From Planktothrix agardhii NIES-204 (GTDB lineage Bacteria > Cyanobacteriota > Cyanobacteriia > Cyanobacteriales > Microcoleaceae), in assembly GCA_003609755.1 (NCBI GenBank), contig AP017991.1, positions 3,397,001 through 3,461,000 on the forward strand: DNA of 64,000 bases. The letters are read 5' to 3'. Below are positions 28,194-38,191 of this stretch, piece by piece. The notes beneath the pieces are model-generated. The model ran no database searches. It saw nothing but the letters and a program-made list of their open reading frames with translations, and was not told the DNA's origin. How positions within the stretch are numbered: the first letter of the stretch is position 1; every line of letters begins with the position of its first letter. Made by a program: the position numbers and the translations under genes.

Positions 28194-29381
28194 CTATTCA
28201 AGTTCTTTCAGACGATTTAACACCTCTTGATAGGCAGCTTTTCGACCTAATTTGTCATAAAGTTCCGCCGCTTTTTGAAAATCCGATCTGGCGTTAATTT
28301 TATTCTTCAATTCCAGATAAGCTAAAGCTCGATTATAATAGGCATCAGCAAAACCAGGATTTAAACGAATAGCTTCGGTATAATCCTCAATTGGATTAGG
28401 GGCACGGGTGGGTTCACCAATATTAGTGGCTAAAAGAGTCCGGGCAATTCCTCGATTAAAATAGGCTTCAGGAGTGTTAGGATCTAATTCAATCGCGTGA
28501 TTAAAAGCATCAATCGCATCCCAGGTTTCACCTTGATCTAATAAAGTTAACCCTTGAAAATAAAACGCCTGATAGGTTCGCGGAAAATCCAAGGAAACGG
28601 GGTTAGCTTCCGGTAGTTTTTCATCAATGACTAAATCCGATGATTTTAAGCCTGTTTCTAACAATTTTGTGATAAATAAATTGATGGGAATAGCCGCATT
28701 GAATCCCGTTTTAATCGGGGCGACATCACCGGAACTGGTTTGAGCAAAGCCAAATTCTCCCTGTCCATGTAAGCCCACCACCCGGCCTTCAGAATCGAAA
28801 ACTGGCCCCCCACTCATCCCGCTCCAAGTCACCGCTTGATAGCGTAAATTATAGCCTTCTGGACGACTTTTCGGGCGACTGGTAACTAATCCAGGGGATA
28901 ATTCGGGTTCCCTTTCTACTCCAGTTAATCCCCCGGTTGCGGGATATCCATAAACATAAATCTGAGCACCAATAACTGCTTGTTCAGAATTACCTAATGT
29001 AGCAATCGGATAGTTTTGAGAACTTTCAAATTGAATAATAGCTAAATCCGGTTCTTTATCATCATTTTGTAACCGAACAATTTTTGTCTGTGGATGACTA
29101 TTTCCATCGGAAGTTCGCACGGTATATTTAACATTTGGATCTTCTACAACATGATTCACCGTCAAAACCGTATAAACCTTGCCATTTTTAGCAATAATCA
29201 CCCCAGACCCATCCCCTAATGGGCTGTTAATTTGTACGGTAATGGGTTCGGCGATTTCTGCCACCTGTTGCGCTGTTTTTGCCAGTACAATTGCGGACTG
29301 ACTGACAACCAGGGTGACAACCGTTGCTGTTCCCGTTAGCAGATAAAGAAGGGAATCAGACGAAAACAACCCTAAACCCAT
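28194..29381 (-). CDS. Membrane-anchored trypsin-like serine protease with TPR tail
   Basis: The 395-aa protein has an N-terminal hydrophobic helix (residues 11-33), a trypsin-like domain with an intact triad (His77 in TVNHVV, Asp112 in EPDLAII, Ser190 in SGMSGGPVFD), and TPR repeats from about residue 270 (AIDAFNHAIELDPNTPEAYFNRG in part: DAFNHAIELDPNTPEAY; EAIRLNPGFADAYYNRALAY). The protease domain should face the periplasm. No PDZ domain is visible, unlike HtrA/Deg. This trypsin-TPR fusion is frequent in filamentous cyanobacteria; substrates are unknown. The restriction enzyme starts 56 bases downstream. Confidence 0.85.
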   Translation of the reverse strand: MGLGLFSSDSLLYLLTGTATVVTLVVSQSAIVLAKTAQQVAEIAEPITVQINSPLGDGSGVIIAKNGKVYTVLTVNHVVEDPNVKYTVRTSDGNSHPQTKIVRLQNDDKEPDLAIIQFESSQNYPIATLGNSEQAVIGAQIYVYGYPATGGLTGVEREPELSPGLVTSRPKSRPEGYNLRYQAVTWSGMSGGPVFDSEGRVVGLHGQGEFGFAQTSSGDVAPIKTGFNAAIPINLFITKLLETGLKSSDLVIDEKLPEANPVSLDFPRTYQAFYFQGLTLLDQGETWDAIDAFNHAIELDPNTPEAYFNRGIARTLLATNIGEPTRAPNPIEDYTEAIRLNPGFADAYYNRALAYLELKNKINARSDFQKAAELYDKLGRKAAYQEVLNRLKELE

Positions 29382-29753
29382 AATTTAACTCCTAGATATA
29401 AATTCCCTTAATTTGTCATTATCCGTTACCCACTACCCGTCAAAAACTAGGACAAAATTCGTAAGAGGACATTTTGATCAAAAGACGCAAATTCACTAGA
29501 TTTTGTTCATCATTTTTCTGACTTTTTTTCATCTGGGTTTGGGCAGTCATCATTCTTAACCCCCGAACTAATAGTCTAATTAAGCGAATTCTATAGCTAA
29601 TTTTTAAGTCTTTACTAAGGCTAAGGGTTGATGAACTTTTAGTTGCTCGGTATTTTCCGTAATTAAATTAGCAATATTTTTAATTCCTTTAGGGGGTCTA
29701 AAGCCCAACAACTAGGAGGGCTAAAGCCCAACAACTAGCCCAACAACGGAATA
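29382..29753. other. Intergenic region with dispersed repeats and a possible gene remnant
   Basis: The 372-base stretch holds three CTAAAGCCCAACAAC-type repeats at 29698-29750. Before them, on the minus strand, 29604-29693 reads PKGIKNIANLITENTEQL and ends LALVKT and a stop with no start codon, abutting the repeats. It may be the tail of a lost gene. Nothing else stands out. Confidence 0.4.
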
Positions 29754-32255
29754 TTAGGATTGAAGTTTGGCTTTCGGACGTAAAAACTTAATAACTGCAT
29801 ATAAATCCGGGTCGGTTTTGGCCTCCTCTCGATAACGGGCACTGAGATCAATTGCTTGCTCTAAGTTTTCAACGGCTAATTCCGTTTGACGTTGTTGAGC
29901 ATAAATAATTGCTTTATTATAATAAGCATCGGCATAATCGGGTTTTAAAGTTAACGTCCGATCTAAACTTTCTAGGGCTTCTTTTCCCCTTTTTAACTTA
30001 ATTAAAACATAACCGCGATAATTCCAGGCTTTAGAATTATCCGGGTCAAATTCAATCGCCTGATCAAAGGATGTTACCGCATCTTGATATCTTCCAATTG
30101 CTTGCAATGCCATGCCTCGATTTAACCAAGCCACACTATCTTCTGGTTTGGCTTTCACCGCCTGATCAAAGGCTTCAAAGGCGTCTTGATGTTTTTGTAA
30201 TTTGCCATAGGCTACACCTAAATCTACCCAGGCTTGGTGGTAATCTGGTTTAATTTCTAGGGCTTTTTTATAGGATGCGATCGCCTCATTTTGACGTTTT
30301 AATCGACTTAATGCCATGCCTCGATTTAACCAAGATCGATAATCATTGGGTTGCAATTCTACCACTTGATGAAAGGTAGCTAAAGCATCTTCATAACGCC
30401 CCTCAGCAAACAATAAATTTCCCCTTTCGACATAATCATCAACGTTTAAAAACAACTCCGGTTTATTGGATTTTAACCGATCTAATTGCTCAGAAATGGT
30501 GTCAATTTTCTGGATCATTTCTGAAACCGCCGATTCCATTAAATCCGTTGGCGAAACGGCTAATAACTGTTGGAGAATTTCATCTTTTTTCACCAAGGCT
30601 TCCGACTGCATTGCCACTAATTCTTGGAAAATTCCCGCTTTTTGAGCATTGGCATCCGCTTGAACTTCTGTGATCTGCTCCGTTAACATTAAATCAAATT
30701 TATCTAATTTATTAAAAGTAGAATCCTTGCGGGTTTGTAAATCTCCTCTTAACTGTTCAATTACCCCAGTTACATCTTGATCAAACTTTTCTAACCGTTG
30801 GACAATTCGTTCTTTTTGGGTTTTCCATCCCGTTTGACTATCAGCAATAATGGTAGTATATTCCGCTTCTAATTGTTGTAATCGTTGTAACTTTTCATCG
30901 ACTTGAACCTGTAATTGTTGTTGATAGGTTGCTAGTTGGGTTTCCGCTTGCTTTTCTAACTGTTGAATGCGTTGGAGTTTCTGTTCCATTTGTCCTTGAA
31001 TTCTGCCTTGGGATTCGGAGAGTTGAGTCACCGCATCCTTGCCAAATTTCTCTAAATTTTTCAGGGCTAAATCAATTTGTTCTTGAGCTTTTTGTTCCGA
31101 TTTAATTCTAATTTCTTCTAGTTGCGGCGCGGAATCCGTTTCATAACGTTCTAAACGAGCAAAGACCCGATCTTTTTGGGTTTCTGCCTGTTTTTGTAGT
31201 TGGGATAATTCCTGAGCTAATTCAGTTTCAATTTGTTGTAAATTCTTGCCCACGGTATTTTTTTGACCTTCGACATCGGTTTGCCAACCGGATACGGTGG
31301 TTCTAAATTCTGTACCCACCTGTTCAAGAGTTTTGAATAGGCGATCGCGTTGATTTTGAACTTGAATTTGTAACTCGGATAATTGATTAGTTAAAGTGGC
31401 TTCTGATTGTTTGAAATTCTCTAAAACCGTATTTTTTTGACCATCCACATCCGCCTGCAACCCGGCGACATGATTCGCGTAATTTGTTCCCAGTTTATCT
31501 AAGTTTTGTAAGATTAAATCCTGTTGATTACTAGCGCGATTTTGTAAATCTGCCAATTGTTTAGAAAACTCAATTTCTAAGCGATTAATTTCCTGGGTAA
31601 CTTCTTGAGTTTCCTGTTGAAAATTTTGTAATGCTCCTTGACGAACTTGGGATAATTCAGTTAACCATTCCCCAATTTGATTGCGATGGGTTCCTAATTC
31701 ATCCTGAAAATCATCCGCTTCTGCATTCAGGTCTTGAGCAATTTTATCGGTTTCTCGAATTACCGCTTGCATTTGTTGATTAGCGACGGCAATTTTTCCT
31801 TCTAAATCCCCTAATTCATTCAGATGATTTTTAACAATAACGGTTACTTCTCGGACAACGGAACGCCGTAATAACCATAATCCCACTAAGGTTGCTGCTA
31901 ATAAAATTCCTAACAATCCTAATAGGAGATTAAACAGGGTCATTGTCTGTTTAAAGGTGCGTTGAGCTTCCGCTTGAACTTGTTCCTGTAAAAGCTGCTG
32001 TTGTCGCAGTTGTTCCAGTTCCAGCCGCTCCTTGGGGGATAGGGTTTTTGTCGGAGTGCTGGGTTTCGGTTCTGGAGACTTGGGGGACTGAGCCATGCTG
32101 ACTCCCGCCGAAAGTAATACTAAAGTCAGAATCACGCTAATGCGGGATATCCAGGCCAAAAAATTCAGGCGTCGATCCGAGATCACACCAGCATCAGTCC
32201 GTTGATAATTTTGCATGAATAGCTTTGTCTGCTTAACCAAGTCCGAGTTCTCCAA
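29754..32255 (-). CDS. Coiled-coil and TPR membrane protein
   Basis: This 833-aa protein has a hydrophobic segment at about residues 30-55 that resembles a signal peptide (ISVILTLVLLSAGVSMAQS), a Pro/Thr linker, a second membrane helix at about 108-128 (LFNLLLGLLGILLAATLVG), a 450-residue Gln/Glu-rich coiled coil, and five or six TPRs from about residue 610 (GNLLFAEGRYEDALATFHQ, NRGMALSRLKRQNEAIASYK). Met14 (MQNYQRTD) may be the true start. A scaffold role at the cell envelope is likely from the architecture only. Confidence 0.75.
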   Translation of the reverse strand: MENSDLVKQTKLFMQNYQRTDAGVISDRRLNFLAWISRISVILTLVLLSAGVSMAQSPKSPEPKPSTPTKTLSPKERLELEQLRQQQLLQEQVQAEAQRTFKQTMTLFNLLLGLLGILLAATLVGLWLLRRSVVREVTVIVKNHLNELGDLEGKIAVANQQMQAVIRETDKIAQDLNAEADDFQDELGTHRNQIGEWLTELSQVRQGALQNFQQETQEVTQEINRLEIEFSKQLADLQNRASNQQDLILQNLDKLGTNYANHVAGLQADVDGQKNTVLENFKQSEATLTNQLSELQIQVQNQRDRLFKTLEQVGTEFRTTVSGWQTDVEGQKNTVGKNLQQIETELAQELSQLQKQAETQKDRVFARLERYETDSAPQLEEIRIKSEQKAQEQIDLALKNLEKFGKDAVTQLSESQGRIQGQMEQKLQRIQQLEKQAETQLATYQQQLQVQVDEKLQRLQQLEAEYTTIIADSQTGWKTQKERIVQRLEKFDQDVTGVIEQLRGDLQTRKDSTFNKLDKFDLMLTEQITEVQADANAQKAGIFQELVAMQSEALVKKDEILQQLLAVSPTDLMESAVSEMIQKIDTISEQLDRLKSNKPELFLNVDDYVERGNLLFAEGRYEDALATFHQVVELQPNDYRSWLNRGMALSRLKRQNEAIASYKKALEIKPDYHQAWVDLGVAYGKLQKHQDAFEAFDQAVKAKPEDSVAWLNRGMALQAIGRYQDAVTSFDQAIEFDPDNSKAWNYRGYVLIKLKRGKEALESLDRTLTLKPDYADAYYNKAIIYAQQRQTELAVENLEQAIDLSARYREEAKTDPDLYAVIKFLRPKAKLQS

Positions 32256-32409
32256 CCCATCCCCTATAGTTTACCCTAGATCCAAGCGATCGGATTCTTA
32301 ATCAATTATCTGATTCCCCGATCAATGAAAACCAATTTCCCATCTGGGACTGACCCAATAATTGATCTGATCAGGGTAACAATTGCGGTAAAATTATCAA
32401 AATTCTAGG

Positions 32410-33600
32410 GTGAAAATGATGATTTTTAAGAGTCGATGGATGACTTTAATCTTAACCAGTAGTTTGTTTATTTTTAGCGGGGGATGTAGTAACACAAACC
32501 CGACAAAAACAGCAGAAGTCGCCGCAGAAATTATCAACCCTCAACCCCCCCAACCCCAATCTTATACAAAAGAAGCAGAATTAATCGCCGTGGGGGATAT
32601 TATGATGCACGGAGCTCAAATTAAATCCGGCTATAACCCAACTACAAAAACCTATAATTATGATAATTTCTTTAAGGAAGTTAAAGGAATTTTATCATCA
32701 GGAGATTGGGTGATTGGTAACTTAGAAACTACCCTATCAGGCCCGGAAACCGGATACACTGGATATCCTTTATTTAATGCTCCAGATTCTTTAGCAGATG
32801 CGATCGCCAAAGCCGGATTTAATATTATCTCAACTACAAATAATCATTCTTTGGATCGAGGAGAAAAAGGAGTTTTAAAAACCTTAGAAAATGTGAAAAA
32901 ACGAGGTTTAATTTCCGTGGGAACGGCTGCCTCGGTTGAGGAAGCTGAAAAAATAGTTATCGTTGAAAAGAATAATATTTCTATGGCAATTTTAGCTTAT
33001 AGTTATGGTACTAATGGTATCCCGATTCCCAAAGGTAAAAATTATTTAGTCTCATTAATAGATGCTAAAAAAATTACCGAAGATATTACTAAAGCTCGTA
33101 AATCAGGGGTAGATGTGGTCACGGTTATTTTACATTTTGGTTCAGAATATCAACGTCAACCAAATACCACACAAAAAACCTTAGTGAAACAGTTAGTTGA
33201 TGCTGGGGCTGATATTATTTTAGGGAGTCATCCCCATGTTGTGCAACCCTATCAAGTTTTTGAACAAACTGGGAAATTAGGAAAGTCTAAAAAAGCTGTG
33301 GTTATTTATTCTATGGGAAATTTTGTCTCTAATCAACGGGAAAAATATCGAGATTTAGGGACTATTTTTAAACTGAATATTTTAAAGAATTTCCCCAATA
33401 AAACCATTGAAATTAAAGACATTCAAACCGTACCCACTTGGGTACATCGCTATGATCAGAATGGGAAATATCAGTTTCGGATTCTGCCCATAGAACAGGT
33501 ATTAAAATCTCGCAAAGATCCCTTATTATCGGCGGGAGATTATCGACAGTTAGAAATTGACTTAAATAATATGAATCGTCATCTTAATTCTTTAAAGTAG
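32410..33600 (+). CDS. CapA-family metallophosphatase-like lipoprotein
   Basis: The 396-aa protein begins with a lipoprotein signal (SLFIFSGGC, lipobox ending at Cys). The body is the PGA_cap/CapA domain, related to calcineurin-type phosphoesterases: AVGDIMMHG near residue 60, GNLETTLSG, NNHSLDRGEKG, VILHFGSEYQ and GSHPHVVQ are the metal-ligand motifs and all are present. CapA in Bacillus takes part in poly-gamma-glutamate export, but most family members are of unknown substrate. Expected location is the periplasmic side of a membrane. The gene is monocistronic. Confidence 0.85.
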   Translation: MKMMIFKSRWMTLILTSSLFIFSGGCSNTNPTKTAEVAAEIINPQPPQPQSYTKEAELIAVGDIMMHGAQIKSGYNPTTKTYNYDNFFKEVKGILSSGDWVIGNLETTLSGPETGYTGYPLFNAPDSLADAIAKAGFNIISTTNNHSLDRGEKGVLKTLENVKKRGLISVGTAASVEEAEKIVIVEKNNISMAILAYSYGTNGIPIPKGKNYLVSLIDAKKITEDITKARKSGVDVVTVILHFGSEYQRQPNTTQKTLVKQLVDAGADIILGSHPHVVQPYQVFEQTGKLGKSKKAVVIYSMGNFVSNQREKYRDLGTIFKLNILKNFPNKTIEIKDIQTVPTWVHRYDQNGKYQFRILPIEQVLKSRKDPLLSAGDYRQLEIDLNNMNRHLNSLK

Positions 33601-33932
33601 AGTATTCAAGAAACCGGGTTTCTAATTAATTAAGATTAATTGTATCCCATCAAGATTTGTTGATTAACCCGGTTTCTGTGGTGCGATCGGGATTGTAGTA
33701 ATCAATCCACACTCTTAACTCTTGGACAAGTAAATGAACTTTTGTACTGGGATTAGCTTGTATTGGTGCAACTCCCTTTTGGGCCTGTAAAAGAATTTTA
33801 GCCCGTTCAATATTATATCCAATAATTCATCAAGTTATTACTTTTTCATTCCTTAGTCATATTTCTTGCAATAATGCGGTTGAAGTGATAAAAGAGGGAT
33901 GAGAAAACCTTTTTATTATAGAGACTAAAAAA
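33601..33932. other. Intergenic region with repeats and a start-less coding remnant
   Basis: Two copies of the AGAAACCGGGTTTCT-type palindrome lie at about 33609-33624 and 33665-33677. On the minus strand 33650-33826 is open for 58 codons (ERAKILLQAQKGVAP, VHLLVQELRVWIDYYNPD) but has no start codon. It looks like the end of a deleted gene; I cannot name its family. Confidence 0.4.
33650..33826 (-). pseudogene. Start-less gene remnant of unknown family
   Basis: The open stretch ends in TGA at 33650 and has a stop just upstream at 33827-33829. It contains a protein-like sequence (GYNIERAKILLQAQKGVAP) with no Met. The palindrome AGAAACCGGGTT is part of its end (TETGLINKS), so a repeat is embedded here as well. 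Confidence 0.35.
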
Positions 33933-33956
33933 CCCTTCCCAAAGATTTGGGAAGGG
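33925..33956 (-). terminator. Rho-independent terminator of the pnt operon
   Basis: CCCTTCCCAAA and TTTGGGAAGGG (33933-33956) make an 11-bp stem with a two-base loop; on the minus strand it is followed by TTTTTTAGTC. It lies 16 bases beyond the pntB stop. Confidence 0.9.
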
Positions 33957-33971
33957 CGAGGAAAGATGTTT

Positions 33972-35375
33972 CTACAGTTGTTTAACTTCCGAAACTAACT
34001 TAGCAACAACATCCTTAGCACTACCAAACAACATCATGGTTTTGTCTTTGTAGAACAAATCATTTTCTACCCCGGCAAACCCAGTGCTCATACCGCGTTT
34101 AATCACAATGGTATGTTTGGCTTTATCAACATCCAAAATCGGCATCCCATAAATGGGGCTATTTTTATCTTCCCGTGCCGCCGGGTTCACCACATCATTA
34201 GCTCCGATAACTAACGCCACATCGGTTTGATCAAACTGCGGGTTAATATCATCCATGTCATATAATTGAGGATAGGGAACATTCGCCTCCGCTAACAGCA
34301 CGTTCATGTGTCCGGGCATCCGTCCCGCCACCGGATGAATGGCATATTTGACATCCACCCCATTACTTTCTAATTGATCGACCAACTCCTTAACACTATG
34401 CTGCGCTTGGGCTACGGCCATTCCATATCCAGGTACAATCACCACAGAACGGGCATATCCTAACATCATCGCCCCTTCTTCGGTGTCAATACTGCGAACC
34501 GTTTGATCGGTTGCACCCGCCCCACTAGCAGTCCCAGAACCACTTTCTCCGGTTCCAAAACCAGCAAATAGCACGTTAGTTAAAGAACGGTTCATCGCCT
34601 TACACATAATCACCGTTAGGATAATCCCCGACGCCCCAACCAACGCCCCAGCAATGATTAACAGGTTGTTCATCACCACAAACCCGGCTGCTGACGCTGC
34701 CAACCCGGAAAAAGAATTTAACAGAGAAATCACCACGGGCATATCGCCGCCCCCGATGGGAATGACGAATAACACCCCCAAAATTAGGGAAATAAATACT
34801 AACCCTAAAAATACCGACACATTAAAAGGAGTTAGGCAAATATAAACACTGCCGACTCCAAAAGCAACAAACAGCAGAATATTAAACTGTTGTTGCAGAG
34901 GAAATAAGATCGGAGAACCACTCATAATTCCCTGCAATTTGGCAAAGGCAATCATCGAACCTGTAAAGGTTATTCCTCCAATTAATACTCCTAAAATCGC
35001 AGTAATTGTTGTGCCTAAAGGGGGAGTTTCTGCTAGGGCTAAATAGCGCCAAAATTCTCCCACCGCCACCATTGAAGAAGCGGCACCCCCCAAACCGTTG
35101 AGTAAACCTACCATTTGGGGCATTTCTGTCATTTGAATTTTATAAGCCATCACCGCCCCAATGACCGAACCAATCACTAAGGCAAGGATAACCCATTCAT
35201 AGTTCAAAACCTGCCGATCTAACATCGTGGCAACAACAGCAATTAACATCCCAATGGCGGCCCATAAATTGCCACTTCTAGCTGTTGCTGGAGATCCTAA
35301 CTTTTTCAATCCAAAGAAAAAGAATGTGACAGCTACTAAATAGCTGAGTTGTATTCCTGTTAAGCGAATATCCAT
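33972..35375 (-). CDS. pntB: Proton-translocating NAD(P) transhydrogenase, beta subunit
   Basis: The 467-aa protein has about eight or nine membrane helices in the first 280 residues, with QMTEMPQMVGLLNGLGGAAS and GGGDMPVVISLLNSFSGLAA, and a C-terminal NADP-binding dIII domain (YGMAVAQAQHSVKEL, HPVAGRMPGHMNVLLAEA, IGANDVVNPAAREDKNSPIYGMP in part: GANDVVNPAARED). It couples hydride transfer between NADH and NADP+ to proton entry across the membrane. It overlaps the pntAB stop by one base, so translation is coupled. All motifs are intact. Confidence 0.97.
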   Translation of the reverse strand: MDIRLTGIQLSYLVAVTFFFFGLKKLGSPATARSGNLWAAIGMLIAVVATMLDRQVLNYEWVILALVIGSVIGAVMAYKIQMTEMPQMVGLLNGLGGAASSMVAVGEFWRYLALAETPPLGTTITAILGVLIGGITFTGSMIAFAKLQGIMSGSPILFPLQQQFNILLFVAFGVGSVYICLTPFNVSVFLGLVFISLILGVLFVIPIGGGDMPVVISLLNSFSGLAASAAGFVVMNNLLIIAGALVGASGIILTVIMCKAMNRSLTNVLFAGFGTGESGSGTASGAGATDQTVRSIDTEEGAMMLGYARSVVIVPGYGMAVAQAQHSVKELVDQLESNGVDVKYAIHPVAGRMPGHMNVLLAEANVPYPQLYDMDDINPQFDQTDVALVIGANDVVNPAAREDKNSPIYGMPILDVDKAKHTIVIKRGMSTGFAGVENDLFYKDKTMMLFGSAKDVVAKLVSEVKQL

Positions 35376-35671
35376 TAGGCTTTAACCTCTTTTTTCTTGA
35401 ACATTTCCAGCATTCGATCTGTGACTAAAAAGCCACCGACAACGTTAATCATGGCGAGAATAATTGCAATAAATCCCAGAATAACGGTGACATTCCAATC
35501 GCGATCGCCAGCAATAATTAACGCTCCTAAAACGGAAATTCCTGAAATCGCATTTGCCCCAGACATCAGGGGAGTATGCAAAGTTGGGGGAACTTTCGTA
35601 ATCACTTCAAACCCCGCAAAAGTTGCTAAAACAAACACAAACAATGCGGAAATCAATGTTTCTGCGGTCAT
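35375..35671 (-). CDS. pntAB: Transhydrogenase alpha subunit, membrane part
   Basis: The 98-aa protein is the separate membrane domain of the alpha subunit (pntA-2), with three or four helices (ALFVFVLATFAGFEVI, TPLMSGANAISGISVLGALI in part: LMSGANAISGISVLG, VILGFIAIILAMINVVGGF). In E. coli it is fused to the NAD-binding part; the split form is usual in cyanobacteria. It lies between pntAA and pntB in one operon. Confidence 0.95.
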   Translation of the reverse strand: MTAETLISALFVFVLATFAGFEVITKVPPTLHTPLMSGANAISGISVLGALIIAGDRDWNVTVILGFIAIILAMINVVGGFLVTDRMLEMFKKKEVKA

Positions 35672-35698
35672 ATAATTTTAGATTTAGAGATTGTGAAC

Positions 35699-36856
35699 TT
35701 AACCAGAAATCGAGACTTGTTGACTATTTGCACTCAAAGCATCTTTAACTCGTTGAGAGCGAATTTCACCATTATGGGTTACACAAGATCCATCGAGAAT
35801 ATCATCGGCAAAATTGATCTCCAGTTGCTTATCTTTATTAATCATTAATGCCAATAAAGCCGAAATATTTTTCGCATAAACTTCACTGGCATGAATGGGC
35901 ATGGAAGCAGGTAAATTAATCGGCCCAATAATTGTCACACCATATTTGACCACATCTTTCCCGGCTTCGCTGCATTCACAATTTCCTCCCTGTTCGGCAG
36001 CCAGATCGACGATCACCGAACCGGGTTTCATTTGGGCCACCATATCCTCTGTGACCAATACCGGGGCTTTTCTGCCCGGAACTTGGGCCGTTGTCACCAC
36101 CACATCAGAAGCCGCGACGTGCTGCGTCAGGACTTCCCGGGTGCGTTCCTTGGCTTTTTCGGAAATTTCCTTAGCATAACCCCCCTCGGCCACGGTATCT
36201 TCCTCTAGGGACACATCTACAAACTTAGCCCCCAAACTTTGTACCTGTTCTTTAACTTCGGGACGAATATCAAACCCTTCGACGATAGCACCCAGACGTC
36301 GGGCCGTGGCGATCGCTTGTAACCCAGCGACTCCAGCCCCCAAAATTAACACCTTGGCGGGACGAATGGTTCCCGCGGCCGTGGTTAACATCGGAAAATA
36401 TTTCGGTAAGGCTGCTGCGGCAATTAATACCGCCTTATATCCGGCCAAGTTTGCTTGGGAGGATAGGGCATCCATGCTTTGGGCGCGACTGGTACGCGGG
36501 ATCAATTCCATACTAAAGGCGGTCACGTTCTGCGCCGCCAGTTTCTGGACTAATTCTGGGTTTCCCAAGGGGTTTAAAAAGGTAATTAACACCCCTCCAG
36601 ACTTGAGTTGAGAGACTTCAGAGTCCTCTAATACCCCGACTTTCAGCAGGACGTCCACTTCGCCCCAAAGTGTCCCCTGATCAACGATTTTCGCCCCAAC
36701 CTGTTCATAAGTTGCATCGGAAAAACAGGCCCGTTCCCCGGCCCCTGCTTCTACCCATACTTCCACACCCTGTTTAACCAAACGGGCGACAACATCAGGG
36801 ATGAGGGCAACTCGGCGCTCATCTACCTGAATCTCTTTAGCAATGCCAATTTTCAT
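35699..36856 (-). CDS. pntAA: Transhydrogenase alpha subunit, NAD(H)-binding part
   Basis: The 385-aa soluble domain I resembles alanine dehydrogenase: MKIGIAKEIQVDERRVALIP in the N-terminus, the Rossmann loop VLILGAGVAGLQAIATARRLGA (in part GAGVAGLQAIATARRLGA), the mobile-loop region and IVDLAAEQGGNCE. It binds NADH at the cytoplasmic face. It is the first gene of the three-gene operon, 27 bases before pntAB. Confidence 0.96.
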   Translation of the reverse strand: MKIGIAKEIQVDERRVALIPDVVARLVKQGVEVWVEAGAGERACFSDATYEQVGAKIVDQGTLWGEVDVLLKVGVLEDSEVSQLKSGGVLITFLNPLGNPELVQKLAAQNVTAFSMELIPRTSRAQSMDALSSQANLAGYKAVLIAAAALPKYFPMLTTAAGTIRPAKVLILGAGVAGLQAIATARRLGAIVEGFDIRPEVKEQVQSLGAKFVDVSLEEDTVAEGGYAKEISEKAKERTREVLTQHVAASDVVVTTAQVPGRKAPVLVTEDMVAQMKPGSVIVDLAAEQGGNCECSEAGKDVVKYGVTIIGPINLPASMPIHASEVYAKNISALLALMINKDKQLEINFADDILDGSCVTHNGEIRSQRVKDALSANSQQVSISG

Positions 36857-37163
36857 AAATCTCCTGATAATTTGTTCACAGTTAACAGTTAACGATTAAC
36901 AGTTATGTTGTTTCCTCCGCTTAGGCAAGTTAATGCAATATTGGTCAATCCCGATAACATGAACAAGATCGTGTTATATTATATGCGAGGTTTTGGAAAT
37001 TCGATAAGATTCCAGACATACAAGTTTAGGTTATATCTTAATACAGATAAACAAATATCCCTAAGAAAAAGCAAGTAATAGTAAAGATCAAGTACGGTTA
37101 GCTGATAGTTAGTTAGAAGATTAGCCCGGCGATCGCAAAATCTCAAGTCAAGAAACCGGGTTT
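36857..37163. other. Intergenic region upstream of pntAA
   Basis: The 307 bases contain a variant heptamer array (CAGTTAACAGTTAACGATT at about 36878-36896) directly before pntAA, so pnt promoter elements must lie beyond it, and a GAAACCGGGTTTTT repeat at 37151-37165 next to the restriction-gene tail. I see no gene. Confidence 0.5.
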
Positions 37164-38191
37164 TTAATTGAGATTAATTACATCTTTGATCAAAATATCT
37201 TGTTCCTCTGCTTCTACATTAAATTCCACACGACTTTGTAAAACGATTTCTTCAATGACGGCTGCACCTTTACCCCGTTCTAAAACCCTATCAAAATGAC
37301 TCATCAGTTCGGGAATATTAATCACTTCTTCTACAGATTCCATATATTTTTTAACAATAGCTTTAATATTATAGTTTCTGTGACTTGAAAAAATCTTCCC
37401 AGGGGTTTCATTACAAAGTCTATACCCCCATCATTTGCGTTGGTTCGACCCGTTTTATATAAAACCAAATATTCCACATTCAGTTCATCGGGTGACCAAC
37501 CCCAATATATTTGTTGGTCTGCATAATATTCCTTCAAAATGGCGTAGCTGACAATTTCAAAAACTCTTGCATCTATATTAGGTTTAAGTAAATCTTTAAT
37601 AAATTTAACCGCTTGTGAAGGATCTTGTTTCTGAATATCGATCATCTGTTGACAATAGATCATAAAGTTATTGAATGCTTGACCACGCGCTGCTATATAA
37701 GCATCAATAATATCTTTAATCGCTTCAGCAATATTTATTTGAGAATTATCAATAGAACATTTTAAGAGATTTTCATTAATCCAATATTTATTGGTTTTAG
37801 AATCTCTGATTATCGGTACATAAGATGATGTTGGAAAGTATTTTTTAAATTCTTCATTTAGTCTACTATTGAGGGCATGATTTTGCAGTTTACTTCCAAA
37901 TGGAAGTTCTCGTTGTCTCTGAAGAAGTCTTGTAAATTTTGCTCCTTCATAATCACTATAACTACCATTAATATGAAACTTATTATTTAGATAGTCGTCG
38001 ATCAAGACATATATAGCATAATGATTTGCAAATCCTGCTCGTGACTTAGAACCACGATTAGCAGCTTTTGTCTTAATATTTAGATATTGTAATAACTCGC
38101 TAGAATCTAAGATTTTACTTCCCTGTTCAGGAAAATATATATTTAAAATCTCAGTAATCTTATCGGTAAATTCATGCTGTACTGTCGGCAT
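37164..38191 (-). pseudogene. Type II restriction endonuclease, frameshifted near its 3' end
   Basis: The gene starts at ATG 38191 (MPTVQHEFTDKITEIL), overlapping the methyltransferase end by 20 bases; the longer frame to 38278 is antisense-like filler. The main frame runs to the catalytic region NDGGIDFVMKPLGRFFQVTET and stops at 37331 after a foreign tail (IILKLLLKNIWNL). From about 37365 down to a stop at 37164 a second frame continues as protein-like sequence (KAIVKKYMESVEEVINIPEL, then EEIVLQSRVEFNVEAEEQD). The nuclease has thus been broken by a frameshift, perhaps with a deletion after FFQVTET, where related enzymes as I recall them have some tens of further residues. Probably inactive. 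Confidence 0.75.

Noticed and set aside
28139-28201. Extended N-terminus of the restriction-modification enzyme
   Set aside because: The extra 21 codons overlap the protease gene stop and lack a ribosome-binding site, whereas ATG 28138 has AGAGG in front.
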